Notes: a model not told the origin generated them from the letters alone. A stretch of 64,000 nucleotides of DNA from Kineosporia mesophila (GCF_021129235.1 NZ_JAJOMA010000018.1:1-64000); one strand, 5' to 3'; positions 36,925 through 46,038 are shown, numbered from the stretch's first letter. Program-made: numbers and translations.

Positions 36925-37524
36925 GTGACCACACTCGTGGAGCGAACTGGAGTGGCGGTGCCGCGGCCGGGCCGGTTCGCCGCGATGGTCGTGGTCAACA
37001 GTCCCGCCGTGCGCGAGACCGTGGCGCACACGTTGCGGGCCATGGGCGCCCGTCACGTGCTCGAGATCAACACCGTCGCGGAGGCCCGTCAGCGGGCCGC
37101 CGCCGGTATCGCCGACCTGGTGGTGGCCGAGGCCGGCCTGCCCGACGGCTCGGGCATCGCGCTGGTGCGGGAACTGCGTCAGGCCGGCTGGCAGCGCGGC
37201 ATGGTGGTCGCGACCAGCGACGACCCGTACAGCGTGCGGGCCGCCGTAGGGGCCGGCATCCGTTGCTACGTGGTCTCCGCCGCGGGCACGGGGACACCGC
37301 GTCCGTCGGCCGATCGCGGGGAGGGCGTCGACTCGCTCTCGGCCCGCGAGATCCAGGTGCTGCAGCTGGTCGCGGAGGGCAAGTCGAACAAGGACATCGG
37401 CGTGGCCCTGGGCCTGTCGGCGCTGACCGTGAAGAGCCACCTGGCCCGGATCGCCCGCAAGCTCGGCACCGGTGACCGCGCGGAGATGGTGGCGACCTCG
37501 TTGCGCTCCGGCGTCATCGCCTGA
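36925..37524 (+). CDS. LuxR/NarL-type regulator with degenerate receiver (199 aa)
   Basis: The C-terminal LuxR helix-turn-helix is clear: LSAREIQVLQLVAEGKSNKD, then GVALGLSALTVKSHLARI. The N-terminal half has a receiver-like layout, but the phosphorylation segment reads DLVVAEAGLPDGSG, with Glu where the phospho-accepting Asp normally sits, and the first acidic pair is absent (VVVNSPAVRE). It is therefore probably phosphorylation-independent. The GTG at 36925 has GGAGG 5 bases upstream. No histidine kinase is adjacent. Its place just before the RNase D homologue is common in actinobacteria. Confidence 0.86.
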   Translation: MTTLVERTGVAVPRPGRFAAMVVVNSPAVRETVAHTLRAMGARHVLEINTVAEARQRAAAGIADLVVAEAGLPDGSGIALVRELRQAGWQRGMVVATSDDPYSVRAAVGAGIRCYVVSAAGTGTPRPSADRGEGVDSLSAREIQVLQLVAEGKSNKDIGVALGLSALTVKSHLARIARKLGTGDRAEMVATSLRSGVIA

Positions 37525-37868
37525 CCCGGCCACCTCGTTCGGCGCCCCGGGCGCCGGGAGGGCAACCTCGTCCTTAATTGTGAGTCTCCCGAAGAAAAGG
37601 CTCGATTTCTGCGCCTTGATCGGGTGATATAGGGACAGCAACGCCGAACGGAGCGGGAGAGTGACGAGGGTCACGCTCTGGCAACGGCCCGGCGCTGCCC
37701 CGGACACGGACGCCGATCGGTGGCACCCTGACAACGTCGGCCGGACTCCCGTCCGGCTCTCGTGGCAGGGCCCATTGGCCCCATCCGCCACTGGCGAGTC
37801 GCATCGCACACTGCACGTGACGCAGTAGAACAGGCGACACCGGCAGGCGGCAGGCTACGGTGGGGTTT
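37525..37868. other. 344-bp intergenic region upstream of the RNase D gene
   Basis: It contains a small hairpin GGCGCC-CCG-GGCGCC (37541-37555) that may end the LuxR gene, an inverted repeat GCCGGAC-TCCC-GTCCGGC (37740-37757), ACTGC...GCAGT (37810-37826), and the -10 box of the next gene (37856). An AT-richer patch (TTGATCGGGTGATATAGGG, about 37616-37634) may be a second promoter. I see no gene. Confidence 0.5.
37856..37861 (+). promoter_or_regulatory. -10 box TACGGT of the leaderless RNase D gene
   Basis: TACGGT is followed by 7 nt and then GTG (37869). The same TACGGT-7-start layout recurs upstream of the gene at 42983. This placement argues for the start at 37869 rather than the in-frame GTG at 37860, which overlaps the box. 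Confidence 0.6.
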
Positions 37869-39185
37869 GTGTCGATTGACGAAGGGAGGAGCGATTCATT
37901 GACCCCGGACGGCGCCCCGGCAGCCGGTAGCCCCGACAGCGAGCGTGCGGCAGAGCGCGTGCTGGAGCGTCTCGACATGCCCCGGGACGGTGTTCCGCCG
38001 GTAGTCAGCGACATCGCGACCCTGAACCAGGTCATCGACGCCTTCGCGTCAGGTACCGGTCCGGTAGCGGTGGATGCCGAGCGAGCCTCCGGTCATCGGT
38101 ACGGCCAGCGCGCCTTCCTGGTGCAGCTGCGGCGCGAGGGTGCGGGAACCGCGCTCATCGACCCGGTGGCCCTGCCCGACCTGAGCGGGCTCAACGCCGC
38201 GATCGTCGACGCCGAGTGGGTGTTGCACGCGGCCTCCCAGGACCTGCCCTGCCTCTACGACGTGGGCCTGCGCCCCCGCCTGATCTTCGACACCGAGCTC
38301 GGTGCCCGCCTGGCCGGCTACCCCCGGGTGGGCCTGGCCGCGATGGTCGAGGAGATGCTCGGCCTGAGCCTGGCCAAGGAGCACTCGGCCGTCGACTGGA
38401 GCACCCGCCCGCTGCCCGAGCCCTGGCTGCGGTACGCCGCGCTCGACGTGGAGGTGCTCGTCGACCTGCGCGACGCGGTCTGCGCCGAGCTGACCCGCCA
38501 GAACAAGCTGGACTGGGCGATGGAGGAGTTCGCGGCCGTCGCCGCCACCCCGCCGCCGGCCCCGCGGGTCGACCCCTGGCGCCGCACCTCGGGCATGCAC
38601 CGGGTGCGCGACCGTCGTCGCCTGGCCGCCGTGCGCGAGCTCTGGCAGACCCGTGACGCGATCGCCCGCCAGCGCGACCTCTCCCCCGGCCGCGTGCTGG
38701 GCGACGCCGCGATCATCGAGGCCGCCCTGGCCATGCCCACGACGCAGAGCGGCCTGATCGCCCTGCCCGCCTTCAACGGCCGTGGCGCCCGCCGCTACGC
38801 CCGTCAGTGGACCGAGGCCGTGACCCACGCCAAGGCCCTCGCCGACTCCGACCTGCCGCCGCAGCACCTGCCCAGCGAGGGCCCGCCCCCGCCGCGGGTG
38901 TGGGCCGAGCGCGACGCCGCCGCGGCCGCGCGGCTGGCGGCCTGCCGGGCGTCGATGAGCGAGCTGGCCGGTGAGCTGGGCATGCCGGTGGAGAACCTGA
39001 TCTCCCCCGACACCGTGCGCCGGCTGAGCTGGACGCCGCCCCCGGAGATCACCGAGGGGGCCGTGCGCGCCCGCCTGGAGACCGCCGGCGCCCGGGCCTG
39101 GCAGATCGGCCTGATCACCGATCGCCTGGTCGAGGCCCTGCACACGCAGGCCCCGGAACCGACCGAGGACTCCCCCAGGGCGTAA
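37869..39185 (+). CDS. Ribonuclease D family protein with HRDC domain (438 aa)
   Basis: This is a DEDDy 3'-5' exoribonuclease homologue. The exonuclease domain shows VAVDAERASGHRYGQRAFLVQL (first motif has D and E), HAASQDLPCLYDVGL, and YAALDVEVLVDL (third motif). The HRDC domain follows (about residues 230-310), with a longer C-terminal extension usual in actinobacteria. It probably matures stable RNA. The start is chosen from the leaderless promoter spacing. It ends just before palindrome E. Confidence 0.88.
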   Translation: MSIDEGRSDSLTPDGAPAAGSPDSERAAERVLERLDMPRDGVPPVVSDIATLNQVIDAFASGTGPVAVDAERASGHRYGQRAFLVQLRREGAGTALIDPVALPDLSGLNAAIVDAEWVLHAASQDLPCLYDVGLRPRLIFDTELGARLAGYPRVGLAAMVEEMLGLSLAKEHSAVDWSTRPLPEPWLRYAALDVEVLVDLRDAVCAELTRQNKLDWAMEEFAAVAATPPPAPRVDPWRRTSGMHRVRDRRRLAAVRELWQTRDAIARQRDLSPGRVLGDAAIIEAALAMPTTQSGLIALPAFNGRGARRYARQWTEAVTHAKALADSDLPPQHLPSEGPPPPRVWAERDAAAAARLAACRASMSELAGELGMPVENLISPDTVRRLSWTPPPEITEGAVRARLETAGARAWQIGLITDRLVEALHTQAPEPTEDSPRA

Positions 39186-39222
39186 CCGCGTCGGTGCCCA
39201 CCTCGTCCTCAATTTTTCGTTC

Positions 39223-39282
39223 GTGATCCTGCGAAGTGTCCCCGGACCGACGATTCGGTCCGGGGACCTTTTGCATGATCAC
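39223..39282. repeat. Palindromic intergenic element E (60 bp)
   Basis: This intermediate-size copy has outer arms GTGATCCTGCGAAG.../...TTTTGCATGATCAC, with an inner stem TCCCCGGACCGA/TCGGTCCGGGGA and a 4-nt loop CGAT. The TTCTAGAA boxes are replaced by GGACCGA. The palindrome extends outward to GTTC/GAAC. It lies 37 bp after the RNase D homologue stop. Confidence 0.85.
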
Positions 39283-39361
39283 GAACAGGGGAACGCGTAA
39301 CGTCTCCTCCGACGGGGCAATCTCTTCACAACGGGTGACGGAGAGGTTTCACGCCTACTGT

Positions 39362-39373
39362 TACTAGCGAGTA
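39362..39373. promoter_or_regulatory. Candidate TetR-type operator TACT-AGCG-AGTA upstream of fadA
   Basis: The 12-bp palindrome TACTAGCGAGTA sits about 65 bp upstream of the thiolase start, next to a possible -10 box TAGCAT (39372-39377). TACTnnnnAGTA-type sites are, from memory, typical of TetR-family regulators of fatty-acid degradation in actinobacteria. No regulator gene is adjacent. Confidence 0.45.
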
Positions 39374-39437
39374 GCATTCAGGTGGTTACGCCAACGCCGG
39401 CGGCAGCTGAGCCGGCTCATGATTCTGGGGAGGTCAC

Positions 39438-40655
39438 GTGCCCGGCACTTCCAGAGATGTCGTCTTCGTCGACGGCGTCCGCACCCCTTTCGGCAAGGCC
39501 GGTGAAAAGGGGATCTACGCCCAGACCCGCGCCGACGACCTGGTCGTGCGCTGCATCCGGGAACTGCTCAGACGGCATCCCGAGCTACCCCCGGAGAAGG
39601 TCGACGAGGTGGCCGTCGCGGCCACCACGCAGACCGGCGACCAGGGGCTGACCATCGGCCGCACCGCGGCGCTGCTGTCCGGACTGCCCAGGAGCGTGCC
39701 CGGCTACGCGATCGACCGGATGTGCGCGGGGGCCATGACCGCCGTCACCACCTCCGCCTCGGGTATCGCCTTCGGTGCGTACGACGTGGTGATCGCGGGT
39801 GGGGTGGAGCACATGGGACACCACCCGATGGGCGAGGGCGTCGACCCGAACCCGCGTTTCCTGTCGGAGAAGATCGTCGACCCGGCGTCGCTGGTGATGG
39901 GCGAGACCGCGGAGAACCTGCACGACCGGTTCCCGCACCTGAGCAAGGAGCGGGCCGACGCGTTCGCCGCGGCCAGCCAGGCCAAGGTGCAGGCGGCGTA
40001 CCAGGCCGGGCGGATCCAGCGCGATCTGGTGCCGATGGCCACGCGCAGCGCCGAGCAGGGCTGGGGTCTGGCGGTGGCCGACGAGCCGCCGCGTCCCGGC
40101 ACCACCGTCGAGGGACTCGCGAGTCTCAAGACACCCTTCCGCCCGCACGGCCGCATCACCGCGGGCAACGCCGCCGGCCTGAACGACGGCGCCACGGCCT
40201 GTCTGCTGGCCGACGCGGAGACCGCGGCCGAGCTGGGCCTGCCGGTGAAAATGCGCCTGGTGAGCTACGGGTTCAAGGGCGTCGAGCCCGAGGTGATGGG
40301 TTACGGCCCGGTGCCGGCCACCGAAAGAGCCCTGAAGCTGGCCGGTCTCACGATCGACGACATCGGCCTGTTCGAGATCAACGAGGCCTTCGCCGTGCAG
40401 GTGCTGAGCTTCCTCGACTTCTACGGCCTCAAGGACGACGACCCGCGGGTCAACCCGGACGGCGGCGCGATCGCCCTGGGCCACCCGCTGGCGGCCTCCG
40501 GGGTGCGACTGATGACGCAGCTGGCGCGGCATTTCGAGGAACACCCGGAGGTGCGGTACGGCCTCACCACGATGTGCATCGGGATCGGCATGGGTGGTTC
40601 GGTGATCTGGGAGAACCCGCACCACTCCGATTACGGCAAGGGGGCCGCGGCGTGA
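39438..40655 (+). CDS. fadA: Acetyl-CoA acyltransferase, thiolase FadA (405 aa)
   Basis: Thiolase cleaves 3-ketoacyl-CoA to acetyl-CoA and a shorter acyl-CoA. The acyl-accepting cysteine is C96 in AIDRMCAGAMTAV. The histidine motif NEAFAVQ, GGAIALGHPLAASG and the second cysteine in TTMCIGIGMGGSV are present. The GTG start at 39438 follows GGGGAGG. It overlaps the next gene by GTGA, so the two form a beta-oxidation operon. Confidence 0.94.
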   Translation: MPGTSRDVVFVDGVRTPFGKAGEKGIYAQTRADDLVVRCIRELLRRHPELPPEKVDEVAVAATTQTGDQGLTIGRTAALLSGLPRSVPGYAIDRMCAGAMTAVTTSASGIAFGAYDVVIAGGVEHMGHHPMGEGVDPNPRFLSEKIVDPASLVMGETAENLHDRFPHLSKERADAFAAASQAKVQAAYQAGRIQRDLVPMATRSAEQGWGLAVADEPPRPGTTVEGLASLKTPFRPHGRITAGNAAGLNDGATACLLADAETAAELGLPVKMRLVSYGFKGVEPEVMGYGPVPATERALKLAGLTIDDIGLFEINEAFAVQVLSFLDFYGLKDDDPRVNPDGGAIALGHPLAASGVRLMTQLARHFEEHPEVRYGLTTMCIGIGMGGSVIWENPHHSDYGKGAAA

Positions 40656-42775
40656 CCACTCTTCGCGAAAAGGCCGAGGCCGCAACCCCGGACGAGGTGG
40701 TGACGCAGGCGCTGGCCCGCGACATCGCCCTGCCCGGCGACGCCGGCACCCTCGTCCTCATCACGCTCGACAACGGACTCGACCACACGCGTCCCACCTC
40801 GTTCGGGTTGCGGGGGCTGCGCAGCCTCGAAGAGGCGCTCACCGTGGTTCAGCGCAGGGCCGCGGACGGCGAGATCGTCGCCGTCGCCGTCACCGGCAAG
40901 CCGTTCTTCCTCGCCGCCGGCGCCGACCTGAACCTGATGAAGGGCTCCGGATCGCGCCAAGAGGCCCTGATGGTGGCCCGGCTGGGGCACGACGTGTTCC
41001 GCCGCCTGGGTGAGCTGCCGGTGCCCTCGTTCGCCTTCGTGAACGGCGCGGCACTGGGCGGTGGGCTGGAGATCGCCCTGCACTGCACCTACCGCACGAT
41101 CTCGGGCGGGGTACCGGCCGTGGCGCTGCCGGAGTGCTTCCTCGGGCTGATCCCGGGCTGGGGCGGCACCTACCTGCTGCCGAACCTGATCGGCCCGGCC
41201 GCCGCGTTCGAGGTGATCATCAAGAACCCGCTCAGCAACAACCGCATGCTGAACGGGCCCAAGGCGTACAAGGCCGGGATCGCCGACGCGATCTTCGAGC
41301 CGGCCGACTTCCTGGAGCAGTCGCTGTTCTGGGCGTCGGCCGTACTGCGGGGTGAGATCGCGGTGGCCCGGGAGCCCGGGGACCGCTCCGAGGCGACCTG
41401 GGCCGCGGCCTGCGCCGAGGCCAGGGCGTTCGCCGACTCCAAGATCGGTGGTGCCGCCCCCGCGCCGTACCGGGCGATCGAGCTGGTCGCCGGGGCCCGC
41501 ACCGCGAGCCGCGACGAGGCCTTCGCGGCCGAGGACGAGGCGCTGGCCGACATGGCCACCAGCCCGGAACTGCGGGCCGGGCTGTACGCCTTCGACCTGG
41601 TGAACAAGCGCGCCAAGCGGCCTTTCGGGGCTCCCGACAAGTCACTGGCCCGCAAGGTCGGGTCGGTCGGCGTGGTCGGCGCCGGGCTGATGGCCAGCCA
41701 GCTGGCGCTGCTGTTCGTGCGCCGGCTGAAGGTGCCCGTCACCCTCACCGACCTCGACCAGGCCCGTGTCGACAAGGGCGTGCAGTACGTCCACGACGAG
41801 ATCGACAAGCTGCTGCTCAAGGGCCGCCTCAGCCCCGATGCGGGCAACCGGCTGAAGGCCCTGGTGCGGGGCAGCACCGACAAGGCCGCGTTCGCCGGGG
41901 CCGACGTGGTGATCGAGGCGGTGTTCGAGGACCTCGCCGTGAAGAAGCAGGTGCTCGCCGAACTCGAGGCCGTGGTGCCCGAGACCTGTGTGCTGCTCAC
42001 CAACACCTCGTCCCTGTCGGTGTCGGACATGGCCGCCGACCTCGAGCACCCCGAGCGGGTAGCGGGTTTCCACTTCTTCAACCCGGTCTCGGTGCTGCCG
42101 CTGGTCGAGGTGGTGAAGGCGAGCAAGACCGACGACGCCACGCTGGCCACGGTGTTCCAGCTCGGCAAGGCCCTGAAGAAGACCTGCGTACTGGCCGAGG
42201 ACGCCCCCGCGTTCATCGTCAACCGGCTGCTCACCCGGATGATGGGCGAGGTGGTCACGGCCGTCGACGAGGGCAGCGACCTGCACGTGGCCGACGACGC
42301 GCTGGCCCCGCTCGGCCTGCCGATGTCGCCGTTCCTGCTGCTCAACCTGGTGGGCCCGGCGATCGCCCTGCACGTGTCGCAGACCCTGCACGGCGCCTTC
42401 CCCGACCGCTTCGGGGTGTCGGAGAACCTGGGCCGGCTGGTCGCGGCGGGCAAGCCGGCGATCTGGTCGTACGACTCTTCCGGCCGGCCATTTGTGGACG
42501 AGGAGACTGCCGCGCTGTTCGAGACCGGTTCGCGGGCCTCGAGCGGGGAGGAGATCCGCGAGCGCACCCTGGTCGCGATCACCCAGGAGATCGGGCTGAT
42601 GCTCGACGAGGGCGTGGTCCGGCACCCGCAGGACCTCGACCTGTGCATGATCATGGGCGCCGGCTGGCCGTTCCACCTGGGCGGCATCACGCCGTACCTG
42701 GACCGCGAGGGCTACAGCGAGCGCGTGCTGGGCCGGCGGTTCCTGCCGGCGGGTGAGTCGACGCTGCCTGTTTGA
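40652..42775 (+). CDS. fadB: FadB-like fatty-acid oxidation multifunctional protein (707 aa)
   Basis: This is a fusion of enoyl-CoA hydratase and 3-hydroxyacyl-CoA dehydrogenase. The N-terminal crotonase domain has FFLAAGADLNLMKG and FVNGAALGGGLEIALHCTYR, then the catalytic-Glu region LPECFLGLIPGWGGTYLLP. The NAD-binding domain has VGVVGAGLMASQLALLF and VIEAVFEDLAVKKQVLAELE. HFFNPVSVLPLVEVV and two C-terminal helical domains follow. It is translationally coupled to thiolase (GTGA). Together the two genes carry out the last three steps of beta-oxidation. A perfect palindrome (F) follows 15 bp after the stop. Confidence 0.93.
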   Translation: MTTLREKAEAATPDEVVTQALARDIALPGDAGTLVLITLDNGLDHTRPTSFGLRGLRSLEEALTVVQRRAADGEIVAVAVTGKPFFLAAGADLNLMKGSGSRQEALMVARLGHDVFRRLGELPVPSFAFVNGAALGGGLEIALHCTYRTISGGVPAVALPECFLGLIPGWGGTYLLPNLIGPAAAFEVIIKNPLSNNRMLNGPKAYKAGIADAIFEPADFLEQSLFWASAVLRGEIAVAREPGDRSEATWAAACAEARAFADSKIGGAAPAPYRAIELVAGARTASRDEAFAAEDEALADMATSPELRAGLYAFDLVNKRAKRPFGAPDKSLARKVGSVGVVGAGLMASQLALLFVRRLKVPVTLTDLDQARVDKGVQYVHDEIDKLLLKGRLSPDAGNRLKALVRGSTDKAAFAGADVVIEAVFEDLAVKKQVLAELEAVVPETCVLLTNTSSLSVSDMAADLEHPERVAGFHFFNPVSVLPLVEVVKASKTDDATLATVFQLGKALKKTCVLAEDAPAFIVNRLLTRMMGEVVTAVDEGSDLHVADDALAPLGLPMSPFLLLNLVGPAIALHVSQTLHGAFPDRFGVSENLGRLVAAGKPAIWSYDSSGRPFVDEETAALFETGSRASSGEEIRERTLVAITQEIGLMLDEGVVRHPQDLDLCMIMGAGWPFHLGGITPYLDREGYSERVLGRRFLPAGESTLPV

Positions 42776-42790
42776 GCCCGTCACCCAGTT

Positions 42791-42834
42791 CGTGATTATG
42801 CAAACCTTCCCCGGGGAAGGTTTGCATAATCACG
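42791..42834. repeat. Palindromic element F, minimal form, perfect 44-bp palindrome
   Basis: GTGATTATGCAAACCTTCCC(C) is followed directly by its exact reverse complement (42792-42833), with one more C/G pair outside. There is no loop. It equals the outer arms of the 81-bp class with the TTCTAGAA interior removed. The change GATC to GATT is mirrored by AATC on the other arm. It lies 15 bp after the fadB stop. Confidence 0.93.
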
Positions 42835-42969
42835 GCGGGTTCCATGAGGGACGCACGATCTGTCACCTTGGGTGCGCGGCTAGTAAGGATTTTCCGACGC
42901 ACGGGTACACAGCGTTTACGATTGGGCCTCAGACCGGCTTCTGGTGGCTTCGATGGCACTCTCCGCTAT

Positions 42970-42975
42970 TACGGT
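42970..42975 (+). promoter_or_regulatory. -10 box TACGGT of a leaderless gene
   Basis: TACGGT is followed by GGGCATC and the ATG at 42983, exactly the layout seen before the RNase D gene. This sets the start at 42983 rather than the in-frame upstream ATG at 42944 or 42953. Confidence 0.6.
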
Positions 42976-42982
42976 GGGCATC

Positions 42983-43801
42983 ATGCCCGACGTCATCGGA
43001 ACAGACGGAACCTCGCTGCGCCGCTGCGTACTCGCCGTGAGCGTCATCGACGACATCGACCTGACGCCCGGCGACGACGGGGTGTTCGTGCCCGACGCCG
43101 ACGGTGTGCTGATCACCTGGTCGATGATCCGCCAGGTCATCGGCGGCCAGGCGCCCGAGGGAGCGACCGCCCGGCACCGCGTGGCCACCCTGCTGCAGCT
43201 GCACCGGGTCGCCGTCGATCTGGGTGCCGACGCCCCGGCCACCTTCCGCGACGCCCTGCGGCTGATCGCCCTGCCGCCCGGCCATGTCGACCATCTAGGC
43301 CCGGACTGGGCGGTGCAGACGCTGCCCGGCGGGGCCCTGGAGCTCGGGTACGGCGTCTACGGCCTGCTCGACGAGCCCGACCGGTGCGTGCCGCTCGCGC
43401 CGTCCCTGGCCGAGCAGGTCGGGGTCACAGGACTCCAGACCTGGGCCTCCCTGCGCGAGTACACCGAGCGGATGGGGGCTCTCGCGGCGGCCCGGCTCTC
43501 GCGGGACGGTCGCCAGGGGGTGATCCGCCCGGTCGGCGGCTGTGACGTGCTGGCCCTGCTGACCTCTCGCACCCTGCGCCGGCACCTGGCCGAGGGCGAC
43601 GGGGTGGGCATGCGGGCCGTGGCCTCCCCCACCCGGCGGCGGGCCTGGTACGACCTGCGGCACATGGACCCGGGTTTCGTGCAGGCCGCCTGGCACCTCA
43701 CCGACGAGCCCGACCGGGGCCTGGAGATTCCCCTGCTGGTGACGGCCGACGAGGTGGCGGTGCCGAAACAGCACCGCCGAGGCCGGCACGCGTCCCGGTG
43801 A
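42983..43801 (+). CDS. Conserved-looking hypothetical protein (272 aa)
   Basis: I do not recognise a family. The protein begins MPDVIGTDGTSLRRCVLAVS and contains GVFVPDADGVLITWSMIRQVIGG, two segments rich in Leu/Ala helices and a basic C-terminus. It is soluble, with no signal or transmembrane segment. The start is set by the leaderless promoter. It stands alone between fadB and the convergent dxs, each separated from it by a family palindrome. Confidence 0.75.
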   Translation: MPDVIGTDGTSLRRCVLAVSVIDDIDLTPGDDGVFVPDADGVLITWSMIRQVIGGQAPEGATARHRVATLLQLHRVAVDLGADAPATFRDALRLIALPPGHVDHLGPDWAVQTLPGGALELGYGVYGLLDEPDRCVPLAPSLAEQVGVTGLQTWASLREYTERMGALAAARLSRDGRQGVIRPVGGCDVLALLTSRTLRRHLAEGDGVGMRAVASPTRRRAWYDLRHMDPGFVQAAWHLTDEPDRGLEIPLLVTADEVAVPKQHRRGRHASR

Positions 43802-43832
43802 GGGAGCCGCCTCCTCCGCGATTTTCCTCTCC

Positions 43833-43913
43833 GTGATCATGCAAAACCTCCCCGGCGTTCCAGAACTCTTGGCCTCACAGTTCTAGAACTCCGGGGAGAT
43901 TTTGCATGATCAC
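43833..43913. repeat. Palindromic intergenic element G (81 bp)
   Basis: Arms begin GTGATCATGCAAAACCTCCC and end GGGGAGATTTTGCATGATCA(C), with one mismatch. The interior has TTCCAGAA and TTCTAGAA boxes. It lies between convergent genes: 31 bp after the unknown gene and 18 bp after the dxs stop. Confidence 0.92.
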
Positions 43914-43931
43914 GAGGGATTCTGGGCGCGA

Positions 43932-45836
43932 TCAGGCGCGGGGGACGTCTGCCATCGCGTGCTCGGACTGCCGGGAGAAGTGCTCCACGACCTCGCGGGA
44001 GACCTCCTGCGCGGTGAGGCCGACCTGCTCCAGCACCTGGGTGCGGCTGGCGTGGTCGAGGAACTCCTGCGGGATGCCGAAACTGCGCACCGCGGTGGGC
44101 ACCCGGGCCTGGGCGAGCGCGGCGGCGACCTGGGCGCCGATACCGCCGGCCACCCCGTTGTCCTCCACCACGACCACCAGCTGGTGGCGCGCGGCGAGGG
44201 TGGGCAGGGCCTCGTTCACCGGCACCACCCAGCGCGGGTCGACCACGGTGACCCCGATGCCCTGCTGGTTCAGCCCCTCGGCCACGGACAGCGCGAGGGC
44301 GGTCATCGAGCCGACGGCCACGACCAGCACGTCCTCGTCGCCCTCCCGGTGCAGCAGATCCATGCCGCCGATCCGCTCGGTGGTGGGCACCTCGTTTACC
44401 ATCTGCCCCTTCTGGAACCGCAGCACCGTCGGGCCGTCCTCGACGGCGACGGCCTCGCGCAGCAGCTCGCGCAGCCGCACGGCGTCGCGCGGGGCGGCGA
44501 TCCGGATACCCGGCACCAGGCCCATCAGCGACAGGTCCCACATGCCGTTGTGACTGGCACCGTCGTCACCGGTGATGCCGGCCCGGTCGAGCACGAAGGT
44601 GACGCCCTCGCGGTGCAGCGCGACGTCCATCAGCACCTGGTCGAAGGCGCGGTTGAGGAACGTGGCGTAGACCGCGACGACCGGGTGCAGGCCGCCCCGG
44701 GCCATCCCGGCGGCGCTGGTGACGGCGTGCTGCTCGGCGATGCCGACGTCGAAGACGCGCTGGGGGTACTTCTCGGCGAAGCGGTGCAGGCCGACCGGGA
44801 TCAGCATGGCGGCCGTGATACCGACCACGTCGGGCCGCTCGTCGGCGATCTTCACGATCTCGTCGGCGAACACGCTGGTCCAGCTCTGGCCGGACTTGCT
44901 GCTGACCGGCTTACCGGTCTCCGGGTCGATGATGCCGATGGCGTGGAACTGGTCGGCCTCGTCGTTGCGCGCGGGGGCGTAGCCGCGGCCCTTCTCGGTG
45001 ATCGCGTGCACGATGACCGGGCCGCCGAAGCCCTTGGCCCGCTGCAGGGCGAACTCCATCGCCTCCAGGTCGTGGCCGTCGACCGGGCCGACGTACTTGA
45101 TGCCGAGATCCTCGAACAGGCCCTGCGGGGCCACGATGTCCTTGATCCCCTTCTTCATGCCGTGCAGGGTGCCGTAGGCCAGCCGGCCCGGCGTACCCCC
45201 GCGCTGCAGTACCGACTTGCCCAGGTCGAGGACCTTCTCGTAGCTGTTCAGGGTGCGCAGCGTGGCCAGCCGCTCGGACAGGCCGCCGATGGTCGGGGCG
45301 TAGGAACGCTCGTTGTCGTTCACCACGATCACCAGGTTGCGCTCCTGGCCGACGGCGATGTTGTTGAGCGCCTCCCAGGCCATGCCGCCCGTCAGCGCAC
45401 CGTCACCGATGATCGCGACCACGTGCCGGTCGCCGCGACCGGTCAGCTGGTTGGCCTTGGCCAGGCCGTCGGCCCAGGACAGGGACGAGGAGGCGTGGCT
45501 GCTCTCGACGATGTCATGCTCGGACTCGGCACGGGAGGGGTAGCCGGACAGGCCGCCCCGGCGCTTCAGCGCACTGAAGTCGTGCCGGCCGGTGATCAGC
45601 TTGTGCACGTACGACTGGTGCCCGGTGTCGAACACAATCGCATCGCTCGGGGAGTCGAACACCCGGTGCACGGCCAGGGTCAGCTCGACGACGCCCAGGT
45701 TCGGGCCCAGGTGGCCGCCGGTGCGGGAGACCTCGCGGATCAGGAACGCCCGGATCTGCTGGGCCAGATCGGTGAGCTGGGTCGCATCGAGCGCTCGCAG
45801 GTCGTCCGGGCCGTGGATGTCCGTGAGCGCCACCAT
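43932..45836 (-). CDS. dxs: 1-deoxy-D-xylulose-5-phosphate synthase Dxs (634 aa)
   Basis: Dxs condenses pyruvate and glyceraldehyde-3-phosphate with thiamine diphosphate, the first step of the MEP isoprenoid pathway. The ThDP-binding motif is [34 protein letters not shown] and [15 protein letters not shown] mark the N-terminal domain, and [18 protein letters not shown] the pyrimidine-binding domain. The length is typical. It may start at the ATG 45836 or the next GTG. No other MEP gene is in the window. Confidence 0.95.
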   Translation of the reverse strand: MVALTDIHGPDDLRALDATQLTDLAQQIRAFLIREVSRTGGHLGPNLGVVELTLAVHRVFDSPSDAIVFDTGHQSYVHKLITGRHDFSALKRRGGLSGYPSRAESEHDIVESSHASSSLSWADGLAKANQLTGRGDRHVVAIIGDGALTGGMAWEALNNIAVGQERNLVIVVNDNERSYAPTIGGLSERLATLRTLNSYEKVLDLGKSVLQRGGTPGRLAYGTLHGMKKGIKDIVAPQGLFEDLGIKYVGPVDGHDLEAMEFALQRAKGFGGPVIVHAITEKGRGYAPARNDEADQFHAIGIIDPETGKPVSSKSGQSWTSVFADEIVKIADERPDVVGITAAMLIPVGLHRFAEKYPQRVFDVGIAEQHAVTSAAGMARGGLHPVVAVYATFLNRAFDQVLMDVALHREGVTFVLDRAGITGDDGASHNGMWDLSLMGLVPGIRIAAPRDAVRLRELLREAVAVEDGPTVLRFQKGQMVNEVPTTERIGGMDLLHREGDEDVLVVAVGSMTALALSVAEGLNQQGIGVTVVDPRWVVPVNEALPTLAARHQLVVVVEDNGVAGGIGAQVAAALAQARVPTAVRSFGIPQEFLDHASRTQVLEQVGLTAQEVSREVVEHFSRQSEHAMADVPRA

Positions 45837-45980
45837 CGACTACGCATCTCCTCAGCTGCCAGGAATCCAGAACGTGCAGATGGACGGCGAAAACCGCTGA
45901 CGAGTTCGCCGCCCCGACCACGATTCTAGGGTCGCCCGGCGGGGCGTGCTGCGTACCCGTGCCCGTAATGGATTAGATCC

Positions 45981-45993
45981 ACGAAACTTTCGT
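45981..45993. promoter_or_regulatory. 13-bp palindrome ACGAAA-C-TTTCGT upstream of dxs
   Basis: This perfect odd palindrome lies in the 202-bp gap between the small unknown gene and dxs, about 145 bp before the dxs start. CGAAACTTTCG-like sequences are known from xylan/xylose-related operators in Streptomyces. A xylose-type transporter operon is just upstream on the same strand. A possible dxs -10 box TAGAAT (minus strand) is at 45923-45928. Confidence 0.45.
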
Positions 45994-46038
45994 AATTCAA
46001 CCGGATCACACCATCACCCTGTGCACCCGTCACGGCAC

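Noticed and set aside
37860-37868. GTG at 37860 as the start of the RNase D gene
   Set aside because: It overlaps the likely -10 box TACGGT. GTG at 37869 fits leaderless spacing better, although three extra codons cannot be excluded.
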